DNA of 64,000 nucleotides from Dictyobacter alpinus (GTDB lineage: Bacteria > Chloroflexota > Ktedonobacteria > Ktedonobacterales > Ktedonobacteraceae). The first letter of the stretch is position 1. Each line of letters opens with the position of its first letter. The notes below the pieces were generated by a model. It saw only the letters and a program-made list of their open reading frames with translations. It was not told the origin of the DNA and did not search any database. This document shows positions 61,834 to 64,000 of this stretch, piece by piece. The DNA is taken from assembly GCF_003967575.1 (NCBI RefSeq), contig NZ_BIFT01000002.1, positions 1,178,001-1,242,000 on the forward strand, given 5' to 3'. The position numbers were made by a program, and so were the translations under genes.

Positions 61834-62100
61834 TTAATCCTTGCCGGCCAGATTATACAATTGGACCAATTCCTCAACAATTTTGTCGGTCTCGCCATTT
61901 TTGATACCATCAGGAACACACGTATGTAGATGCTCTTTAACCAGCAGCGTTTCCAGCTTTTCAATAGCTTTGCGCACCGCATACGTTTGCCGCAAAACAT
62001 CAACGCAATATTTATCATCTTCAATCATTTTGCGAATCCCATTAAGATGACCCTCAATATACCTGAGTCGTTTCAGGGCATCAGATTTATCGGCTTGCAT
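61834..62100 (-). CDS. csoR: CsoR-family metal-sensing repressor (copy 2)
   Basis: 88 residues, identical to 22913-23179 with Cys32, His57 and Cys61. With the csoR at 19426-19692 the window therefore has three csoR genes of two sequence types. Divergent from the leader and MFS gene, convergent with copA, as in copy 1. Confidence 0.9.
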   Translation of the reverse strand: MQADKSDALKRLRYIEGHLNGIRKMIEDDKYCVDVLRQTYAVRKAIEKLETLLVKEHLHTCVPDGIKNGETDKIVEELVQLYNLAGKD

Positions 62101-62303
62101 GCTGTTATCTCCTGAGATCCTTCCTGGCGACCATGTGCTACTGTTATCGTAGATCGCTTTATTTCTATCAATGTTGTGCCTATTCTACCATAGAGCTCAC
62201 AGTGAGCATAGCTATGCTTTTTCCTGGCGCACTACCATTAAATTCCACGATGGTATGCATACCTTTGCAAAAAATGAATGACATCCCTATTAAATGCGGC
62301 TGG

Positions 62304-62332
62304 TTGACACATAAAAAGAGATGTGCTATTTT
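62304..62332 (+). promoter_or_regulatory. Promoter of the MFS leader transcript (copy 2)
   Basis: TTGACA-17-TATTTT, identical to 23383-23411. Confidence 0.7.
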
Positions 62333-62396
62333 AACTTTCATACTACGTAAAAAGTGTTAAAGATTACAACAACACAGGAAAAAGAAAGGGATCGGT

Positions 62397-62525
62397 ATGG
62401 CTGGCGCGATGACGGGGCTCACCATAACATGGTGTTTTCGCTTCCGTTTTGCACGTGTTTCCGCATTGCGTGTCGCCCAGGGCCGTACTATGCCTTTTTT
62501 TGGGGAAGACGTTGACATGAACTAA
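62397..62525 (+). CDS. 42-codon leader peptide with RFR motif (copy 2)
   Basis: Identical to 23476-23604: same ribosome site, Arg-Phe-Arg at codons 15-17 and antiterminator segment (62474-62485). Regulatory leader proposed for the MFS gene at 62705. Confidence 0.65.
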   Translation: MAGAMTGLTITWCFRFRFARVSALRVAQGRTMPFFGEDVDMN

Positions 62526-62555
62526 GCATAAACACGAGCAAAACGTCGGACCAGT

Positions 62556-62664
62556 CGGCCGTGGGTGAAACAAAACAGTTCTCGCCCACGGCCTTGTTCT
62601 TGTCCATTTTCTCATGTGTAAACAGGTCCTGGGGCGAGTTATCAGCGTTTCCCAGGGCCTTTTT
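62556..62664 (+). promoter_or_regulatory. Tandem attenuator hairpins in the MFS leader (copy 2)
   Basis: Same two hairpins as 23635-23743; the second has a 10-bp stem and TTTTT and is the likely terminator. Confidence 0.65.
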
Positions 62665-62704
62665 GTGTCCTGAAAATACATCATGAGAATGGAGTCTATC
62701 AAAA

Positions 62705-63952
62705 ATGCTGTCACGTACATCAAAAAATACAGGCTCACCAGCACTCTGGCGCAATTGGAACTACCTGCTCTTACAAGGTGGTCAGCTTGTTTCGTTTGTA
62801 GGCGATCAACAACAATTTATTGCTCTTCCCCTACTGATCCTGGCCTTTACAGGCTCGCCTGTTCAGGCGGGTATCGCCGTCAGTTTGAATACCATCGCCG
62901 TCATCGTGATCAGTCCGCTGGCTGGTGTGCTGGCAGATCGCTGGAACCGCAAAAGGATTATGCTGGCTTGCGATGCGGGCCGCATGCTGCTGGTCCTGAC
63001 GATTCCGCTTGCCTTCTGGTTTCATGTACTAAGTATGCTACAGATCTATGTGGTGGTCACGCTAGCAGGTGCATTGGGAACGATTTTCAGTGTCGCCAAT
63101 ACAGCGACATTACCCAATATAGTCACACGCGAGCAACTGCCAACCGCCCTATCACAGTCCCAGGTAGCATATTCCAGCGTACGTACCCTCGGCTCTCTAC
63201 TTGGTGGAGCCCTCTATACCATCAATAGCGTCTTTCCCTTTCTGGTCAACGCGATCTCTTTTGGCGTCTCAGTTTTTTCACTGAGCTTCATACGTGGAAA
63301 TTTCCAGAGGAGCGAGAAAGCTTCTCATCTACCACTGCATCAGACCATCGCCGAAGGCTTTTCCTGGTTATGGAAACAGCCGCTACTCAGATTTCTCACC
63401 ATCATCAATGGAGCCGATAGCCTGCGCTATGGCGCGGGCTACCTGGTCATTTTGATCCTGGCAAAAGAACTGCATACATCACCAGGCGGCATCGGAGCTA
63501 TCTTTACCGCGGCAGCGGTCGGCGCGATCATTGGTAATATTGCCAGCAACCAGGCACGACAACACTTCTCATTTGGCACGATCACGATCAGCATGCTCTG
63601 GCTAGAAGCGCTAATGTTTCCGCTCTACGCGGTCGCGCCCAACGCCATCTTTATGGGTATCATCGCCGCAGCCGAAGAGTTGGTCGCCCCAATCTATAAT
63701 ATTGCGCTCGATAGCTATCGTCTGACGACCACCCCCGATTCCATGCGTGGTCGCATGAGCAGTACTGTACAGATGGTAATTCGAGGAGCCCAATCCATCG
63801 GAGCCGTCCTTGGCGGCCTGCTTATTCAAGATATCGGAGCCAAACGCAGCGCCCTCATTCTAGGCGCCTGGCTGATCCTGCTCGCCATTGCAACCACCCT
63901 GAATAAACACGTTCGACAAGCAACGCTCACATCGCCTGAGGCCAGCACGTAG
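62705..63952 (+). CDS. MFS efflux transporter, MefA/EntS-like (copy 2)
   Basis: 415 residues, identical to 23784-25031, including motif A (GVLADRWNRKRIML). Complete within the window, with the 12-bp stem terminator at 63952-63981 after it. Both copies keep the full leader region, so regulation should be the same. Confidence 0.85.
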   Translation: MLSRTSKNTGSPALWRNWNYLLLQGGQLVSFVGDQQQFIALPLLILAFTGSPVQAGIAVSLNTIAVIVISPLAGVLADRWNRKRIMLACDAGRMLLVLTIPLAFWFHVLSMLQIYVVVTLAGALGTIFSVANTATLPNIVTREQLPTALSQSQVAYSSVRTLGSLLGGALYTINSVFPFLVNAISFGVSVFSLSFIRGNFQRSEKASHLPLHQTIAEGFSWLWKQPLLRFLTIINGADSLRYGAGYLVILILAKELHTSPGGIGAIFTAAAVGAIIGNIASNQARQHFSFGTITISMLWLEALMFPLYAVAPNAIFMGIIAAAEELVAPIYNIALDSYRLTTTPDSMRGRMSSTVQMVIRGAQSIGAVLGGLLIQDIGAKRSALILGAWLILLAIATTLNKHVRQATLTSPEAST

Positions 63953-63981
63953 TAGCTGCGACCCTCAGCGGTCGCAGCTAC
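63952..63981 (+). terminator. MFS gene terminator (copy 2)
   Basis: Same 12-bp perfect stem as 25031-25060. Confidence 0.7.
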
Positions 63982-64000
63982 ATTGCATTTCTCGGGGGGG

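Larger units (their letters stand above)
58849..64000 (+). repeat. Duplicated segment, copy 2 (runs off the window)
   Basis: Same sequence as 19928-25079, with copA, csoR, leader and MFS in the same order and orientation. It begins at TAGATAAAAAAAGCG; preceding bases differ from copy 1. Identity still holds at base 64000, so the right end lies beyond the window. The REP-like inverted repeat is at 58871-59023. Confidence 0.93.

Overview
The window looks like a piece of chromosome from a free-living, heterotrophic, filamentous or soil-type bacterium, most likely a Ktedonobacteria-like member of the Chloroflexota. That is inferred from the mix of genes: plant-polymer hydrolases with LacI regulators, F420/flavin-type LLM oxidoreductase, P450, paired YsnF/AvaK stress proteins, large hybrid kinases and FIST/GAF sensors. 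Base composition is near 50 percent GC. No rRNA, tRNA or CRISPR array was found.

Layout. 0.1-4.2 kb: a three-gene run (PLP-type alanine-racemase-fold enzyme, FAD sugar-lactone oxidase, APC permease). 4.2-9.3 kb: methyltransferase, a CmpX-like membrane protein with a Q/P/Y repeat tail, an NAD-kinase-like protein, an SPFH protein and a YGGT protein. 9.4-11.5 kb: cupin sugar-isomerase-like protein plus SDR. 11.5-12.3 kb: about 0.9 kb of non-coding DNA made of inverted repeats. 12.4-18.6 kb: P450, two divergent MFS transporters and an HTH-GAF-like regulator. 19.1-25.0 kb: copper homeostasis (copZ, csoR, copA, second csoR) and an MFS efflux pump preceded by a structured leader. 25.2-29.4 kb: metallophosphoesterase, LLM oxidoreductase, serine hydrolase, PNPOx-fold protein. 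29.8-37.8 kb: a carbohydrate-uptake operon (LacI, lipoprotein binding protein, two permeases, large GH-A glycosidase) without its own ATPase. 38-42 kb: truncated haemoglobin, FIST and GAF-like sensor pair, an unrecognised protein. 42.3-46 kb: small membrane protein, DsbA-like protein, a tyrosine recombinase that stops where its nucleophile should be, and an unrecognised protein beside it. 46-50 kb: response regulator and a 1261-residue hybrid kinase. 50.7-54.5 kb: LacI regulator and secreted GH44 glucanase with a C-terminal binding domain. 54.5-58.5 kb: Na+/H+ antiporter and two YsnF/AvaK stress proteins. 58.85-64.0 kb: a second, apparently identical copy of the copA-csoR-MFS segment.

Two things stand out. 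First, at least 5,152 bp (19928-25079) recurs unchanged at 58849-64000 in direct orientation, and the second copy runs off the window. Second, inside that segment the MFS pump has a promoter, a 42-codon leader ORF carrying an Arg-Phe-Arg motif, and two terminator-like hairpins with an alternative pairing partner in the leader ORF. This is the architecture of drug-inducible ribosome-stalling attenuation, here next to copper genes.

A third theme is many very long, nearly perfect hairpins between genes. Several are joined to a conserved 21-bp module and form a dispersed repeat family.
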